Source: Abelmoschus esculentus (lineage: Eukaryota; Streptophyta; Magnoliopsida; Malvales; Malvaceae). Taken from it: a stretch of 64,000 nucleotides of DNA. Of the stretch, positions 62,601 through 64,000 are shown piece by piece. How positions within the stretch are numbered: the stretch's first letter is position 1; each line of letters begins with the position of its first letter. The notes below the pieces were generated by a model. The model was not told where the DNA came from. It was given only the letters and a program-made list of their open reading frames with translations, and searched no databases. Location of the stretch: contig JAUCBN010000006.1 in the NCBI GenBank assembly GCA_035048815.1, forward strand, positions 17,251,001 through 17,315,000, given 5' to 3'. Made by a program: the position numbers and the translations under genes.

Positions 62601-64000
62601 TTACAACCTGAGGCAGTTTATCGATGAACTTCGATGCATTCGCAAGTTCAGCTGCAGCTCGTATCTCTTCTGTGGTTGCACCTTCCTTTCCATAAGCAAT
62701 GTTATCCCTAATGCTTGAAGTGAACAACACAGGCTCCTGGCTAACAAGACCAATCTTTCCCCTAATCCATCTAAGCTGAAACTCCTTGAGATTTATACCA
62801 TCAATAAGAACTTCACCAGCATGTGGATCATAAAATCTCTCGATAAGACTTATCACAGTCGATTTCCCGCTTCCACTTTGTCCAACCAAAGCTGCTGTTG
62901 TGCCATTTTGAATAGAAAGAGAGAAGCCATTGAAAATTTGCTCATCTGGTCTAGCAGGGTAACTGAAATAAACTTCCCTTAGTTCTACATCTCCACGTAT
63001 GTCTTCCAATACTTTTCCCCTTGTGTCATATGGGTCGATCGTCGGCTTCCTTTTGATGGTTTCAAACATCTTAAAGGCCGCTGCTTGACCGGCGGCAAAT
63101 GCAGTTACACATGGGGATGCCTGCCCTAGGGACCTAAAACATTCAATGAACATATATTATGAACTGTGAAGAATGCATAACAAGTACAATATGAACCAAC
63201 TTCAAAGTTCAACTCACATGGAACCAGTTAATACCGCGAAAATCACAGTAATTACATCACCACCGGTGTACCCTCTATCCGAAACCATCCTGGCACCAAA
63301 CCATACAGCCAAAGCATAACTCCAAAATACAATTAGAAAAAGCACGCCGAGACCGAGTCCAGCAGCAGTGCCTTCATGAACGCCCGATTTGTAAGCACTA
63401 ACAAGAAACTTATTGTAGTTGCTTATGGCTTGCTTCTCACCAGTAAATGAAGCAACCTAGAATCAAATTGAATAAATTAGTCATAGTTTTCACCGAAAAA
63501 GAAATAACATAATCATTCTTCATATGGAACATACTGTTCTGATCGAACCGATTGTCTGTTCAACTACAGTAGCAGCTTTGGCATAAGCATTCTGTCCGCG
63601 TGATGCCATCTTAGATATTATAATGGCCATGGCACCACCAGATATTACAAGGGGAGGGATAGATGACAACATAACAAGGGTAAGAAGCCATCCCCTCACA
63701 AAGGCTATAACAAAGCCTCCAATGAATGTGGATATCAACTGTATAAACTTCCCAACCTGCAAAACATAAGCAAACATTTCCATGATTACGTGTATAAAGG
63801 ACGATTTTGAGGATTCTAACCGTCGCAGGGTCGAGATGCATCACCTTCTCACCCATGGCATCCTGTATGAGAACTGTGTCCCCAGACATTCTTCCGACAA
63901 CCTCTCCCGTGTTTGTTTCCACATCAAAGAAACCAACATCTTGTCTCAATATGGTTTTCAAGTACAATCCCCTTATTCTAGCAGCTTGTCTCTCCCCTGT
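59669..64000 (-). CDS. ABCB (MDR/PGP) full transporter, ABCB4/11/21-like, 5' end outside the window
   Basis: Plasma-membrane ABC exporter; close relatives move auxin. The gene runs off the right edge, so roughly 130 N-terminal residues are absent. Ten exons here: 64000-63845, 63756-63535, 63456-63218, 63133-62608, 62511-62238, 62103-61229, 61133-60867, 60786-60523, 60407-60114 and 60025-59669; all junctions keep phase, giving about 1157 residues. Two repeats of transmembrane domain plus nucleotide-binding domain are visible. NBD1 has Walker A GQSGSGKST, signature LSGGQKQRVAIARAI and Walker B ILLLDEATSALD; the linker is Ser-rich (LQRSISRGSS); NBD2 has GESGSGKST, a second LSGGQKQRVAIARAI and LLLDEATSALD. 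Both sites are intact, so it looks functional. Family placement beyond ABCB4/11/21 cannot be settled without the N-terminus. Confidence 0.95.

Overview
This window is nuclear DNA from a flowering plant. The genes have short GT-AG introns, the intergenic DNA is AT-rich and packed with repeats, and the families are plant-specific (NAC, R2R3-MYB, Aux/IAA, germin-like). The protein flavour and the repeats suggest a eudicot, perhaps a Malvaceae such as cotton; that is inference. I read nine genes and joined their exons by hand from splice sites and reading phase; in every multi-exon gene the phases close without a frameshift.

Layout: (1) 1.1-14.3 kb is a gene cluster: a NAC transcription factor (-), a membrane-anchored EEP-fold enzyme with EF-hands (-), an intronless polytopic membrane protein of unknown function (+) and a class III purple acid phosphatase like PAP29 (-). 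(2) 14.7-22.3 kb holds an old LTR-like sequence split by a decayed Ty1/copia element (-) with one full LTR and one truncated LTR. (3) 23.3-26.9 kb has a germin-like protein (-) and a four-exon START/Bet v 1-fold (SRPBCC) protein (-). (4) 28.9-33.4 kb is a Ty3/gypsy chromovirus-like element (-) with both LTRs and a perfect 5-bp target duplication; its protease region is deleted. (5) 33.6-36.9 kb carries several hairpin DNA elements, including a roughly 350-bp array of nested palindromes. (6) 38.1-39.4 kb is an R2R3-MYB of the MYB50/55/61/86 group (-). (7) 39.4-54.5 kb is a gene-poor stretch of degenerate telomere-like repeats, dispersed repeats and a hairpin element nested inside another. (8) 54.5-55.3 kb is a small Aux/IAA protein without the degron (+). 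(9) 59.7-64 kb is the 3' nine-tenths of an ABCB (MDR/PGP) transporter (-) that runs off the right edge.

The genes do not form one pathway. Several (NAC, germin-like, SRPBCC, MYB, Aux/IAA, ABCB) fit development, cell-wall and auxin biology, but their proximity is best explained by conserved gene order: from memory, NAC, S13 MYB, SRPBCC and ABCB homologues also lie close together on Arabidopsis chromosome 4, and NAC, germin-like, SRPBCC and ABCB homologues on chromosome 1. The most unusual DNA is non-coding: inverted-repeat elements with 9-bp target duplications (Mutator-like), two cases of one inside another, and the periodic palindrome array at 34.1-34.4 kb. I saw no tRNA, rRNA, CRISPR or organellar sequence and no convincing new multi-gene system.
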